In this document: positions 18,559 through 27,828 of the stretch, in pieces | Position numbering within the stretch: the stretch's first letter is position 1 | Layout of the letters: the number at the start of each line of letters is the position of its first letter | DNA from: JAGQKC01 sp965223675 | GTDB lineage: Bacteria; Nitrospirota; Nitrospiria; Nitrospirales; UBA8639 | Reading direction: 5' to 3' | Assembly (NCBI GenBank): GCA_965223675.1 | Contig: OZ245013.1 | Location: 2,294,001-2,358,000 of the forward strand | Length of the DNA: 64,000 nucleotides | Notes under the pieces: model-generated | Databases searched by the model: none | What the model was told of the DNA's origin: nothing | The model's input: only the letters and a program-made list of their open reading frames with translations | Made by a program: the position numbers and the translations under genes

Positions 18559-19068
18559 TCAAGAAGGATCTTCTTGTGGAGATAAGGCCGGTTTTCGCTT
18601 TTCAAAAGCAAACAGGAGAAAGAGCGAACAGACGCCAATACTTATGGCCATATCGGCCACGTTAAAAGCTGGCCAATGATACCCATTGATGTAGAAATCC
18701 AAAAAATCGATGACTTCTCCAAACTGCAGACGATCGATAAGATTGCCGATAGCCCCACCAAAAATGCTTGCGATCGTCAGTTGCCCCCACCAATCGTTTG
18801 GCTGTAAGCGAACGAAAATTGTAATGAGTAGACCCAAAGCAAAAAGTGAGGTGATGAGAAAAAATACCATTCGAAATCCACTACTGCTAGAGGCTAATAT
18901 CCCGAAAGCCGCGCCGGGGTTCCGAATGTAGGTCAAACTAAAATACTCTGGGACAATCGGGATAGATTGATGAAGATACATCGTGCTGGCGATATAGGAC
19001 TTTGTCACTTGATCAATCGCAATGATGACCAAGCTCACGACCGAAAGAATGGCAAATCGTCTGCTCAC
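18559..19068 (-). CDS. lspA: Lipoprotein signal peptidase (signal peptidase II)
   Basis: Inner-membrane aspartic protease that removes signal peptides from diacylglyceryl-modified prolipoproteins. 169 residues with four membrane helices. Conserved motifs: YIRNPGAAFGIL (about 49-60), GGAIGNLIDRLQFGEVIDF with the first catalytic Asp, and FNVADMAISIGV with the second. It starts with GTG overlapping the ileS stop by four bases, so it depends on ileS translation, an arrangement common in bacteria. Substrates in this window include the lipobox-bearing truncated hemoglobin at 30179. Confidence 0.95.
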   Translation of the reverse strand: MSRRFAILSVVSLVIIAIDQVTKSYIASTMYLHQSIPIVPEYFSLTYIRNPGAAFGILASSSSGFRMVFFLITSLFALGLLITIFVRLQPNDWWGQLTIASIFGGAIGNLIDRLQFGEVIDFLDFYINGYHWPAFNVADMAISIGVCSLFLLFAFEKRKPALSPQEDPS

Positions 19069-21935
19069 GCATGTCCCTCAATGGCTTTCACACAACGATC
19101 ACATATTGTGGAATATTGCGAATTGGAGCCGACAGCAGATCGATAGTTCCAGCAGCGTTCACATTTTTGGCCTTCAGCTTTTGTCACGCTCGTCCTTATT
19201 CCTTTTGGCTCAAATCCTTCTGTTTCCTGTCCCCAATCTTCATCAAGATCGAGTTCCACTTGAGACACAATAAAGAGTGCGGGTAAGTCGAATTCGTGAG
19301 TTTTGAGAAGTTCGTATTGATCTTTCTTGGGCACAGTGATTGACACTCTGGCTTCTAAGGAGGAGCCAATTACTTTGTCTCTTCGCGCATGCTCTAAACT
19401 ACCTGAAACGAGAGCACGAATTTTCAATAACTCATTCCAATTCTTCTCAAGTCCTGACGCATCCTTAATCACAATGGATTTTGGAAAAGAGGAGAGATGA
19501 ACACTCAACGGTTCTGAAGACTCTCGCATCTTAGGAGACAACGCCTGCCAAATTTCTTCCGAGGTAAAACTCAAAATCGGGGCCATGAGTTTCGACAACG
19601 CTACCACGACTTCAAAGATCACAGTTTGTGACCCTCTCCGCAAAGTGGAGTTCTTCGGAAAGGTGTACAGGCGGTCTTTCAAAATATCTAAGTACGTGGC
19701 ACTCATATCCACTGAACAAAAATAGTCGAGTTCGTGAACTGCTTGACGAAACTCAAACTCTCGATACGCCTTCTGAACTGAAGCCATCAAATGTCCCAGT
19801 CGTAGCAATGCCCATTGATCGACCCCCGAGAGATCATCATAAGAGACATCATCGTTGACTGGGTCAAAATCATAGAGATTACTCAACAAGAATCGAGAAG
19901 TGTTGCGAATTTTTCGATACGCATCAACCATTTGCTTTAAGATGTCTGGAGAGATCCGTAAATCTTCTTGATAATCCTGCGATGCCACCCATAGCCGCAA
20001 AATATCGGCGCCGGATTGCTTGATGACATCTTGCGGAGCCACGACATTGCCTGCCGACTTCGACATCTTTTTTCCCTCACCATCCACGACAAACCCATGC
20101 GTGAGCACCGCTTTGTACGGAGCCTGTCCCTCTGTTGTCACAGAAGCCAACAACGCGCTGTGGAACCAGCCACGATGCTGATCGGAACCTTCTAAATAGA
20201 GATCCGCCGGCCACCAACGTGTATCTCGTGCCTTAAGGACCGCAGCATGACTCACTCCTGACTCAAACCAGACATCCAGAATGTCTTGTTCTTTTTTGAA
20301 TGTTCCGCTTCCACATGATGGGCACTTCGTTCCAGATGGGAGTAACTCTTCAGCAGACTTTTCGAACCACACATCGGCACCACTCTCTCGCACTAACCCT
20401 GATATATGAGCAATCACTGCCGTGTCTGCTAACGTGTCATCGCATTTTGTACAGGTGAATCCGGGAATGGGTGTTCCCCAAATTCGCTGTCGCGAAAGGC
20501 ACCAATCTGGTCGGTTGAGAATCATGCCATAGATTCGATCTCGCCCTCGTGCTGGATACCATTGAGCTTGATCGATTTCTTTCAATGCCCGTGAACGAAG
20601 ATCGCCATGTTCCATGGATACAAACCATTGCTCAGTTGCCCGAAAAATCACCGGATTCTTACAGCGCCAGCAATGGGGATAAGAATGATCGACCGAACCA
20701 TGTCCGACGAGCAGACCCAGACCCTCTAATTTCTTTACGATCTCTGGGTTGGCTTTCAGCACCGGCTGTCCGGCAAATTCCTCAACCTCTTTCTTAAATC
20801 GTCCCGTATGATCAACGGGTACCACCACTTGCAGAGGCTCTGACAGAATATTCTGATGTGGCGCTTGATTGTATTTGAGAGCAAGCAGGTAATCCTCCAT
20901 ACCATGACCGGGCGCAATATGGACACAGCCAGTGCCTTGTTCCAAGGTGACAAAATCTCCCAGCAGTATGGGCGATGGCCCTTTCGTCAAGGGTCGTGAG
21001 CAGGTCAGTCCCTCAAACGTTTCTTTTCCTTTTTTGACGCCAAGAATTTGATAGTCCGAGACCCGACATTCTTTGGCCATCGGCTCCACAAGCTTTTCCG
21101 CTACCACCAAGACCTCGTCCCCTATGTTCACGAAGGCATAATCCAAGTCAGGATGGATCGCGACAGCTTGGTTGGCGGGTAGCGTCCACGGAGTCGTTGT
21201 CCAAATAACAATTGAAACCCTTGCGCCATCAGCCAACTTTGGAATACCAAAAACACTTTCCGAGGCTAACTCGGCCGGTGTTTTTTCGAACGGAAATTTG
21301 ACAAAAATCGATGGAGACGTATGGTCTTCATATTCAACTTCAGCTTCGGCCAATGCGGTCTGATCAGCCGTGCACCACAGCACGGGCTTCAGGCCCTTGT
21401 AGACACCCCCTTGCTCAACAAATTTTCCAAATTCTTGAACAATAGACGCCTCATAGTCTTTGTTCATTGTCAGATACGGATGTTCCCAATCGCCTAACAC
21501 GCCTAACCGTTCAAACTCTTCTCGTTGAATCCTGTAGAACTTGTTCGCATAATCCCGACACATCTGCCGAAGCTGAACCGCGGTGAGACTCTTTTTTTTC
21601 TCACCAAGCTGCTTTGTGACTTGGTGCTCGATGGGTAGACCATGACAATCCCATCCTGGAACATAGGGCACACGATACCCTTCCATCGTCTTGGATTTCA
21701 CGATGATATCTTTGAGTATCTTATTCAGGGCATGTCCAATGTGAATCTTCCCATTGGCATAGGGCGGGCCATCATGAAGGAGATAGAGTGGTTTTTCAGC
21801 TCCAGCTTCCTGGATCTTTTGATAGAGCTGCTGATCTCCCCACCAAGCCAACAGCTTTGGCTCCCGTTGTGGGAGATTGGCTTTCATCGGAAAGTCAGTC
21901 TGAGGAAGATTGAGTGTTGACTTGTAATCCATCAA
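19065..21935 (-). CDS. ileS: Isoleucyl-tRNA synthetase
   Basis: Class I aminoacyl-tRNA synthetase charging tRNA-Ile, with an editing domain that hydrolyses Val-tRNA-Ile. 956 residues. The start DYKSTLNLPQTDFPMKANL matches the family, the HIGH motif appears in GKIHIGHALNKI (about residue 66), the CP1 editing domain spans roughly 190-410 (VIWTTTPWTLPANQAV), KMSKSAGN is near residue 620, and a C-terminal zinc finger uses CERCWNY and CDRC. It begins ATGATG; either Met is possible. lspA is coupled downstream. Confidence 0.97.
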   Translation of the reverse strand: MMDYKSTLNLPQTDFPMKANLPQREPKLLAWWGDQQLYQKIQEAGAEKPLYLLHDGPPYANGKIHIGHALNKILKDIIVKSKTMEGYRVPYVPGWDCHGLPIEHQVTKQLGEKKKSLTAVQLRQMCRDYANKFYRIQREEFERLGVLGDWEHPYLTMNKDYEASIVQEFGKFVEQGGVYKGLKPVLWCTADQTALAEAEVEYEDHTSPSIFVKFPFEKTPAELASESVFGIPKLADGARVSIVIWTTTPWTLPANQAVAIHPDLDYAFVNIGDEVLVVAEKLVEPMAKECRVSDYQILGVKKGKETFEGLTCSRPLTKGPSPILLGDFVTLEQGTGCVHIAPGHGMEDYLLALKYNQAPHQNILSEPLQVVVPVDHTGRFKKEVEEFAGQPVLKANPEIVKKLEGLGLLVGHGSVDHSYPHCWRCKNPVIFRATEQWFVSMEHGDLRSRALKEIDQAQWYPARGRDRIYGMILNRPDWCLSRQRIWGTPIPGFTCTKCDDTLADTAVIAHISGLVRESGADVWFEKSAEELLPSGTKCPSCGSGTFKKEQDILDVWFESGVSHAAVLKARDTRWWPADLYLEGSDQHRGWFHSALLASVTTEGQAPYKAVLTHGFVVDGEGKKMSKSAGNVVAPQDVIKQSGADILRLWVASQDYQEDLRISPDILKQMVDAYRKIRNTSRFLLSNLYDFDPVNDDVSYDDLSGVDQWALLRLGHLMASVQKAYREFEFRQAVHELDYFCSVDMSATYLDILKDRLYTFPKNSTLRRGSQTVIFEVVVALSKLMAPILSFTSEEIWQALSPKMRESSEPLSVHLSSFPKSIVIKDASGLEKNWNELLKIRALVSGSLEHARRDKVIGSSLEARVSITVPKKDQYELLKTHEFDLPALFIVSQVELDLDEDWGQETEGFEPKGIRTSVTKAEGQKCERCWNYRSAVGSNSQYSTICDRCVKAIEGHA

Positions 21936-22080
21936 GACACAGTTTTTAAAGGATTCTTCGATCTTTCAGGCATTCTAGCCATGGCTCAGGGACCCGTCAA
22001 ACCCTGACGAATCCCCGAGAAGCCAGTCGCAGGCTTTCTGGTTGATGACAAAGATAATCGTGGAAGGAAAGCTTGCAGTA

Positions 22081-23184
22081 TTAACTCAAGGCCATCATAC
22101 GGTCTAAGGCCACCTTGGCCAAGACTTTTTCATCATCAGGCACGGAAATCTGATTCACCACTTGCCCTTGAGCCAAGTTTTCCATGGACCAACAAAGGTG
22201 AGCTGCATCAATCCGAAACATCGTGGCACAACGGCACACCATGGGTGAAAGAAAAAACACTTGCTTATCGGTTTGTTCAGCTTTCAATCGATTCACCAGA
22301 TTAAGTTCTGTCCCGACCACCCAGGATGTGCCAGCCGGAGCGTTGCTGACGGTCTGAATGATGTATTCAGTTGACCCCACCAGATCCGCCTTATTCACCA
22401 CATTTTCATGGCATTCTGGATGAACGATAACCTGAATACCTGGATATTGTTTGCGAAAATAGTCCACATGTTCCGGCTGAAACATTTGATGGACACTGCA
22501 ATGGCCTTTCCAAAGAATGAGTTTGGCTTTGCGAATGGCCTCTGGGGTATTCCCCCCATTGGTTTGAAATGGATCCCAGACGATCATTTCGTCTTTGGGA
22601 AACCCCATTGTGTTCGCAACGTTACGGCCCAGATGTTCATCAGGAAAGAAGAGAATTTTCTCTCTTCTCGACCAGGCCCACTCCATCACAGCTTTCGCGT
22701 TGGAGGAAGTACATGTAATTCCGCCATGTTCTCCGCAAAATGCCTTGAGATCTGCAGCTGAATTGACATACACGACAGGCGTCACGACTTCATCAACCGG
22801 CATAAACAATGAAAGCGCATCCCAACATTCATCAACCTGCTCTATCGCCGCCATATCAGCCATCGAGCAGCCAGCAGCCAAATCCGGCAATATGACCGTT
22901 TGCTGAGACCGGCTGAGGATATCAGCGGTTTCAGCCATAAAATGCACACCGCAAAAGACCACATTGGGAAATTCAGAGCGCTCAGCCGCCAACTTGGAAA
23001 GCAATAACGAATCCCCGCGCAAGTCCGCATGGACGATGACTTCATCGCGTTGATAGTTATGACCGAGGACTAAGACCTGATCGCCAAGGCTTTTCTTGGC
23101 TGTCACGATTCGCTCAAACAACTCCTCAGCGGGGCGCTCTTGATAATCGGTAATTGGAAAGGTGGCTTCTTCTATCGTTTTCAT
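22081..23184 (-). CDS. nadA: Quinolinate synthase A
   Basis: [4Fe-4S] enzyme that condenses iminoaspartate with dihydroxyacetone phosphate to quinolinate in de novo NAD synthesis. 367 residues, the longer NadA form. Motifs: LVLGHNYQRDEVI (about 38-50), VVFCGVHFMAETADIL with a cluster Cys (78), GGITCTSSNAK, HPECHENVV and MVCRCATMFRIDAAHLCW near the C terminus. A GAGAGG ribosome site precedes the ATG. No nadB or nadC is nearby, so the gene is separate from its pathway partners here. It lies downstream of a MarR gene on the same strand with a 197-base gap. Confidence 0.95.
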   Translation of the reverse strand: MKTIEEATFPITDYQERPAEELFERIVTAKKSLGDQVLVLGHNYQRDEVIVHADLRGDSLLLSKLAAERSEFPNVVFCGVHFMAETADILSRSQQTVILPDLAAGCSMADMAAIEQVDECWDALSLFMPVDEVVTPVVYVNSAADLKAFCGEHGGITCTSSNAKAVMEWAWSRREKILFFPDEHLGRNVANTMGFPKDEMIVWDPFQTNGGNTPEAIRKAKLILWKGHCSVHQMFQPEHVDYFRKQYPGIQVIVHPECHENVVNKADLVGSTEYIIQTVSNAPAGTSWVVGTELNLVNRLKAEQTDKQVFFLSPMVCRCATMFRIDAAHLCWSMENLAQGQVVNQISVPDDEKVLAKVALDRMMALS

Positions 23185-23381
23185 TGGTGACCTCTCAATA
23201 GTAAGCTCACAGCATCAACACAAACTGTAAGACTGGAAAAGCGAGCAATACTCTCGCATGCAACAGATTACTCATTACTCTAGCAGATGAATCAATCCTT
23301 GCAAAAGTTATTTTTAGGCTTAAAAAAGAGAGAAATGAGCAGGTGAAAGGAACGTTGACATGAATGAGGCGTAAGACGACA

Positions 23382-23846
23382 TCAAGCTCGATTAAGCTGA
23401 CTCGTTAACTTCTTTAACACCATCAACGTTCTGTCGAGATCGGCCCGCTTGATACCACCCGCGCAACGATTCGCCCAAGGAATGTGGACTCGCATGATGG
23501 CTGCATATTGTTGCTGACCTTTCTTTGTCAAATACACCAACTTCGCCCGTTTGTGGTCGGGATTCTCTTGATACTCAACAAACCCTTCATGTTCCATGAC
23601 ATCAACAAGACGTTGAACATTCTGGCGCGAGAAACCAATACGACGTCCAATTTGCGGAACCGTTAAAGGCAAAGCGGAGAGAGAGATCACCCCGAGAACT
23701 TTCCAACGTGCATTCGTTAAGCCAAACGGCTGAACTAATTTATCCACTTCAGCGAGAAACCGCCCATTCAGTTTATTTACCTCAAACAGAACCTCTGAAA
23801 AGATGGTTCCTTCCGGAAAGCGTGGCTTTTCGTGTAATACAATCAT
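23382..23846 (-). CDS. MarR family transcriptional regulator
   Basis: 154-residue winged-helix dimeric repressor. Helices LTNARWKVLGVISLS, the recognition region IGRRIGFSRQNVQRLVDVME (about 76-95) and the wing PDHKRAKLVYLTKKGQQ fit the family. Its ATG lies two bases from a perfect inverted repeat and about 12 bases downstream of the likely transcript start, so there is no ribosome site and the repressor probably controls itself. Effector unknown; nadA downstream and the EamA permease upstream are possible targets. Confidence 0.88.
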   Translation of the reverse strand: MIVLHEKPRFPEGTIFSEVLFEVNKLNGRFLAEVDKLVQPFGLTNARWKVLGVISLSALPLTVPQIGRRIGFSRQNVQRLVDVMEHEGFVEYQENPDHKRAKLVYLTKKGQQQYAAIMRVHIPWANRCAGGIKRADLDRTLMVLKKLTSQLNRA

Positions 23847-23847
23847 A

Positions 23848-23892
23848 ATGACAACTTATTGTCATATTAGCATAATATATACAAAAAAGCAA
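23848..23892 (-). promoter_or_regulatory. marR promoter with palindromic operator
   Basis: On the minus strand, -35 TTGCTT (23892-23887) and -10 TAATAT (23869-23864) are separated by exactly 17 bases. The 18-bp palindrome ATGACAACTTATTGTCAT (23848-23865) overlaps the end of the -10 and the expected +1, ending two bases before the start codon. This is the layout of an autorepressed promoter. Confidence 0.75.
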
Positions 23893-23946
23893 ATGTCTGC
23901 TAATCAACATATCAAGCATCTTCAGGCTTTCATTTTCCCAGTTGAT

Positions 23947-24975
23947 TTATTCCAGAATAAAGACCGCAGCAATAGAGAGGACAATCGCGACCGTTGCTTT
24001 TTCAGTTAACTTTCCACCTTGAAACAGTACGGTCATGAGGATCGGAATGACCATGTGCAAGGAATAAATAGGCACGACGAGGGAAGCACTTCCCAAAGAC
24101 AAGGCCTTTAAGAGACAGGCAAACGCGAGAAGATTAATGACTCCGAGCCACATTCCTTTTTTAAAAACATCGGCGAGATCATGCCTGTGCTCGACTCCAT
24201 GTTGAATTTCAGTGGATTCCTCATGCGAAAGCCGACGAACGTGACCACGTATGATATAAAAAGCCGCAAAGAGCGTGAAATAATTTGAAAAAAACATAAA
24301 TAAAAAGATGTTGACATGTGATGGTCCTACGGCATATTTGGCCAACAGCGTCGTCGTTGCCGATACGACAGTGGCAAGGAGTAGAAGAACTATCCCCTTC
24401 ACTTTTTGGCTGTCCGAATGAGTAGCAGTGGATCCTTGCCCCAGATCCTGTTGACTGGTCGTACCCTCGTCGAAATCTCGGAATAAATAGATTGATATAC
24501 CTATTAACAAAAACCCAACCAAGTTATGAGTCTCTGCTGAACTAAACTCGTCGAAAAAGAACCAAGAGGCCAAGATAACAATGAGAACACTTGACCGTAC
24601 GATCGGTAAGACAACATGAGAAGGGAAGACCTGACGAGCTTCAAAACGAAAGATGTTGACTGAAAGAAATAATAAGCCTTGAATTAAGCCAAGAGCGAGA
24701 GCTGTTTCCAGGTTAAACATCAGCTCTTGATATAAAACTGAACCCACGACATAGAGCCCAGTCACGATCACAATTAACAGGGAACTACCCGCGATCAAGG
24801 CACTAATCGCCACCGGTCTAGCGAGCGTTGTCGGTCGCGTCTCAACAGCTAAGTCGATCAGGTAGAGATAGAAGCCATAGAGGAACAGCGCACCAAGCGT
24901 GAAGGGGTACCAGTTCGTGGCAACCCGGGACTGCAAAAAAAACCAGAATATGTCAATCACATCTGTGAGCATCAT
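23947..24975 (-). CDS. EamA/DMT-type permease
   Basis: 342-residue integral membrane protein with about ten hydrophobic segments in two repeated halves, the pattern of the drug/metabolite transporter superfamily (LALGLIQGLLFLSVNIF, then LGVINLLAFACLLKALSLG and SLHMVIPILMTVLFQGGKLT). A charged loop of ~35 residues (about 166-195) separates the halves. Its ATG overlaps the stop of the PhnD-like gene by four bases, so the two are translationally coupled. No substrate can be assigned; coupling to a membrane-anchored binding-protein-like partner is unusual for this superfamily. Confidence 0.8.
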   Translation of the reverse strand: MMLTDVIDIFWFFLQSRVATNWYPFTLGALFLYGFYLYLIDLAVETRPTTLARPVAISALIAGSSLLIVIVTGLYVVGSVLYQELMFNLETALALGLIQGLLFLSVNIFRFEARQVFPSHVVLPIVRSSVLIVILASWFFFDEFSSAETHNLVGFLLIGISIYLFRDFDEGTTSQQDLGQGSTATHSDSQKVKGIVLLLLATVVSATTTLLAKYAVGPSHVNIFLFMFFSNYFTLFAAFYIIRGHVRRLSHEESTEIQHGVEHRHDLADVFKKGMWLGVINLLAFACLLKALSLGSASLVVPIYSLHMVIPILMTVLFQGGKLTEKATVAIVLSIAAVFILE

Positions 24976-26081
24976 ATTCGACTGAGAAATCTATACGAGA
25001 CAAAGCTAATAATAAGGACCCATATGGCAATAAATACCACGAGGAAAAACTCATATCGCCCCTGTAGTAATTCATGATAATCAACTTGATCTTTATGATA
25101 TTCCACGAGTTCTAGATCGCGCTCTAACCCCTCGCGCCAGCCAGTGATTTCGATTCCCGAACCGACTTTAGGTTTTAGCGTCTTCCAGATACGAATTAAT
25201 CGTTTAATATCTGCAGAGTTTTCCTGATTTATTTTTTCGCGAGACATAACAAACACCCCATTGGGGATGGGGTCGCTTTTGGCGATGATCAAGGGTTTGG
25301 CATATTGAGGTTTTCCATTCTCATCTTTTTCATTTACAACCTTACGTTCATAGTTCTTAAGCCTAAAATCGGCAAGGAAACCCCCAATAAAACGATTCTT
25401 CTTTCCATTTTTGAGCACGGTTTTATATATTTTCTCACTGGTCTGAAACCCCTTGGCTTCGTGAAAGGGAAGCCCTTCTCGAATTAGATACGCATGAGGA
25501 TAATAATAACCAGACGTCGAATCCTTTTGTTCCAACAGAGCTAACCTTGCTTCACGCCGTGCATTCAACATCGAAAAAATAGTGCCTTGATTGTCTATTC
25601 CCTCCTCTTGACTAAACCCTGAAGGAAAATTCTCATCTTTCCTAGGAACAAATAACACTGAATGGTAGTAGGCCTGCCCGTTATACTCGATTCCTAAAAA
25701 TGGTTGAAACTTACACTTTTCCCTCCTTACAACATATTCGATGGGGGTGAACTCTCCTGCGATATGTACTTTCCCGTCCTTTATGGCCTCACACAACATA
25801 TCTAAGCTGGAAAAAGACTTTACCTCCACCTTCCATTTGCGGTTGGGATATTCATTCAAAACTTTCTCCAGCTGTGGTTTAAAATCTTTAAAGTACTCTT
25901 CTTCATCCTCCCCGCTTTTATAGAGTCCCACGACTAACGGCTCAAGCTTCGGTTCTATTGACTTCGTTAAGTTTTCAGCGTTTCTCAATGTAAACGAAAT
26001 GAAGATGAAAATAGATAGGAGGATAATCAGAAAAGGACGGAGATTCGCCTTTATATTTTGGTGAATTGGGGGAAATTCCAT
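24972..26081 (-). CDS. PhnD/SsuA-type substrate-binding-like protein, membrane-anchored
   Basis: 369 residues. An N-terminal membrane segment (FLIILLSIFIFISFTL, about 17-32) is followed by a periplasmic domain resembling phosphate/phosphonate ABC binding proteins: LVVGLYKSGEDEEEYFKDF, LDMLCEAIKDGKVHIAGEFT, YYHSVLFVPRKDENF, TSGYYYPHAYLIREG and PIPNGVFVMSREKI. A second membrane segment (YEFFLVVFIAIWVLIISFVS) closes the protein. No ABC ATPase or permease is adjacent; instead it is coupled to an EamA permease. It may act as a sensor or tethered ligand-binding subunit. Ligand unknown. Confidence 0.72.
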   Translation of the reverse strand: MEFPPIHQNIKANLRPFLIILLSIFIFISFTLRNAENLTKSIEPKLEPLVVGLYKSGEDEEEYFKDFKPQLEKVLNEYPNRKWKVEVKSFSSLDMLCEAIKDGKVHIAGEFTPIEYVVRREKCKFQPFLGIEYNGQAYYHSVLFVPRKDENFPSGFSQEEGIDNQGTIFSMLNARREARLALLEQKDSTSGYYYPHAYLIREGLPFHEAKGFQTSEKIYKTVLKNGKKNRFIGGFLADFRLKNYERKVVNEKDENGKPQYAKPLIIAKSDPIPNGVFVMSREKINQENSADIKRLIRIWKTLKPKVGSGIEITGWREGLERDLELVEYHKDQVDYHELLQGRYEFFLVVFIAIWVLIISFVSYRFLSRI

Positions 26082-26234
26082 CTCTTGTCGTTCCTATGCA
26101 CTGACAACCGCCCGTTCATCACTGAAAGTTTCTGACCATGAACAGCCCCGGCTTGCTCTACATTGTTGTGATTTTCCAAAGCCGGCACTCCAAGTCAAAT
26201 TGAAAGAAAACTTTCATGACAAGCCCACCGTGTT

Positions 26235-26399
26235 CTATTTTTTTAAGAAGCGTCTTCTCTTTAGAGCTAAGTAAAGACTCCTTGAAGGAATTAATCCTTC
26301 AACTCGAATTGCCCCAGCGTTTAATTTCCGCAACAAATGTAAGCCTACAGAAACGATTCCAATTGTGCTGACCACAAGAAAAATTAAAAAGTCATTCAT
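26235..26399 (-). CDS. Small membrane protein, 54 residues
   Basis: Unannotated short frame: MNDFLIFLVVSTIGIVSVG starts a single hydrophobic helix (residues 3-21), followed by a basic tail ending ALKRRRFLKK. A GAGG ribosome site lies about 8 bases before the ATG. It is upstream of the PhnD-like gene on the same strand, 153 bases away, so it may be the first gene of that operon. The helix-plus-basic-tail design with a proper ribosome site supports it being real; no family was recognised. Confidence 0.5.
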   Translation of the reverse strand: MNDFLIFLVVSTIGIVSVGLHLLRKLNAGAIRVEGLIPSRSLYLALKRRRFLKK

Positions 26400-26584
26400 G
26401 GTTTGTTCCTCACTTTTCTCCTATTCGTGGTCCTTTGAGTCATCTTCATCAATCGAGTACTATGCGCAGTTTTGACAGACATGAAATAGGAAAAAGCAAA
26501 ATCGTAGCCATAAATGTCTATTGCTGAGAAGCAAAGTGAATAACCGGAAAACGAAACGTCTTCTAGCATATGCCAGTAAGCTAT

Positions 26585-26680
26585 CTATAGCCGATTCCAA
26601 TTACTTCCAAGGTTTGAGGTATTGAAAACCGCGTAGAAAGTCTTGATGTCACACATGGAAATTATCTGAATTCGCTATAG
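26585..26680 (-). repeat. 96-bp TATAGC element
   Basis: Full-length copy in reverse orientation. Plus-strand ends are CTATAGCCGATTCC and GAATTCGCTATAG, inverted repeats of about 25 bp. Read on the minus strand it aligns end to end with the copy at 57856. Outside bases form C-TA ... TA-G. Confidence 0.8.
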
Positions 26681-26944
26681 TAGGTGGAAAGCCTGGATCG
26701 ACGGGACAGGTATCTAAATAGATAGCATGTGTATCTGTTTGGATACCTGTTTCCATTCATAAGAATCCTGAGTGCTTCGTTATGACGGGCTTGTCATCGA
26801 ACGGGAGTCTTGCGAAAAATTTCAAGATGCGGTACACAGACCTGTTCCTCTATTTCAAAAATTAGACTTGTCTCTATAAAATTTTGAAAAGCTGCGCTGT
26901 TGCCTAGGGGGGCAATCTTGTTTAACCAACACAGGAGAGTTCGC

Positions 26945-27754
26945 ATGAGCTGGCGTGTGATTTCTATGAGAACATACATGGTTATCGCATGTATGTTCAC
27001 TTTGCCGAATGTTTGTGTGGGTCAAACAGCAGGATTTGTCGAGCAGAAACTCATGCTCGGCGACACGATCTCCCAGTATCAAATTTATGTACCGTCAAAT
27101 TGGTCTGATAGGGATTCGTGGCCAGTCATTTTGTTTCTTCATGGAGCAGGAGAACGTGGAAGCGATGGGGTACGACAAACAGAAGTCGGTCTCGGGCAGA
27201 TCATCCGTCATGAACCGCAGCGGGTTCCAGCTGTTATCGCATTTCCTCAATGTCGCGAAGGTGCTCGGTGGTCTGATCCTGATATGGAACAATTAGCGAT
27301 TATGACGATGGATCGTGCGATTCAAGGATTCAAGGGCGATAGTACGCGTGTGTATCTCACAGGGTTATCGATGGGTGGGTCTGGAACCTGGCATCTCGCT
27401 GCCAAATACCCAGAACGATTTGCTGCCATTGCCCCCATTGCAGCCAGAGCACTTTTTACCCCACGCATGGGTGAAGCAACAGTCTCCATAAAGCCAGACA
27501 CTCCTCGAACAAAAGGAAACAAGGTCATTACACAGAGAATGGCAGGTATCCCCACCTGGGCATTTCATGGTCGAAAGGACTCCATTATTCCCGTGGTCGA
27601 GTCACGCAACATGATCACTGCTTTGCGCGAAATGGGAAACCACCCCTTATATACCGAATATGAACACATCGGCCACACATCCTGGAATGCCGCTTATGCA
27701 GAACCGGACTTCTTTCCATGGCTCTTGTCCCATCGTTCTCAAGCAACTCAATGA
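26945..27754 (+). CDS. Secreted alpha/beta hydrolase (esterase / dienelactone-hydrolase-like)
   Basis: 269 residues beginning with a signal peptide (MRTYMVIACMFTLPNVCVG region, cut near residue 25-28). The fold is an alpha/beta hydrolase: oxyanion HGAGERGSDG, nucleophile GLSMGGSGTWH, acid HGRKDSIIPVVES and catalytic HIGHTSWNAAY. This is the phospholipase/carboxylesterase or prolyl-oligopeptidase-like group exported to the periplasm. The start at 26945 was chosen because of the ACAGGAGAG ribosome site; an upstream in-frame ATG at 26900 has none and would bury the signal peptide. Substrate unknown. Confidence 0.83.
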   Translation: MSWRVISMRTYMVIACMFTLPNVCVGQTAGFVEQKLMLGDTISQYQIYVPSNWSDRDSWPVILFLHGAGERGSDGVRQTEVGLGQIIRHEPQRVPAVIAFPQCREGARWSDPDMEQLAIMTMDRAIQGFKGDSTRVYLTGLSMGGSGTWHLAAKYPERFAAIAPIAARALFTPRMGEATVSIKPDTPRTKGNKVITQRMAGIPTWAFHGRKDSIIPVVESRNMITALREMGNHPLYTEYEHIGHTSWNAAYAEPDFFPWLLSHRSQATQ

Positions 27755-27828
27755 AGTGCTTCCTGAACAATTAACCTCCATCACTCATTCGGATAGAAAC
27801 CCAACCGGAATACAACCTGAGAGTTCGA

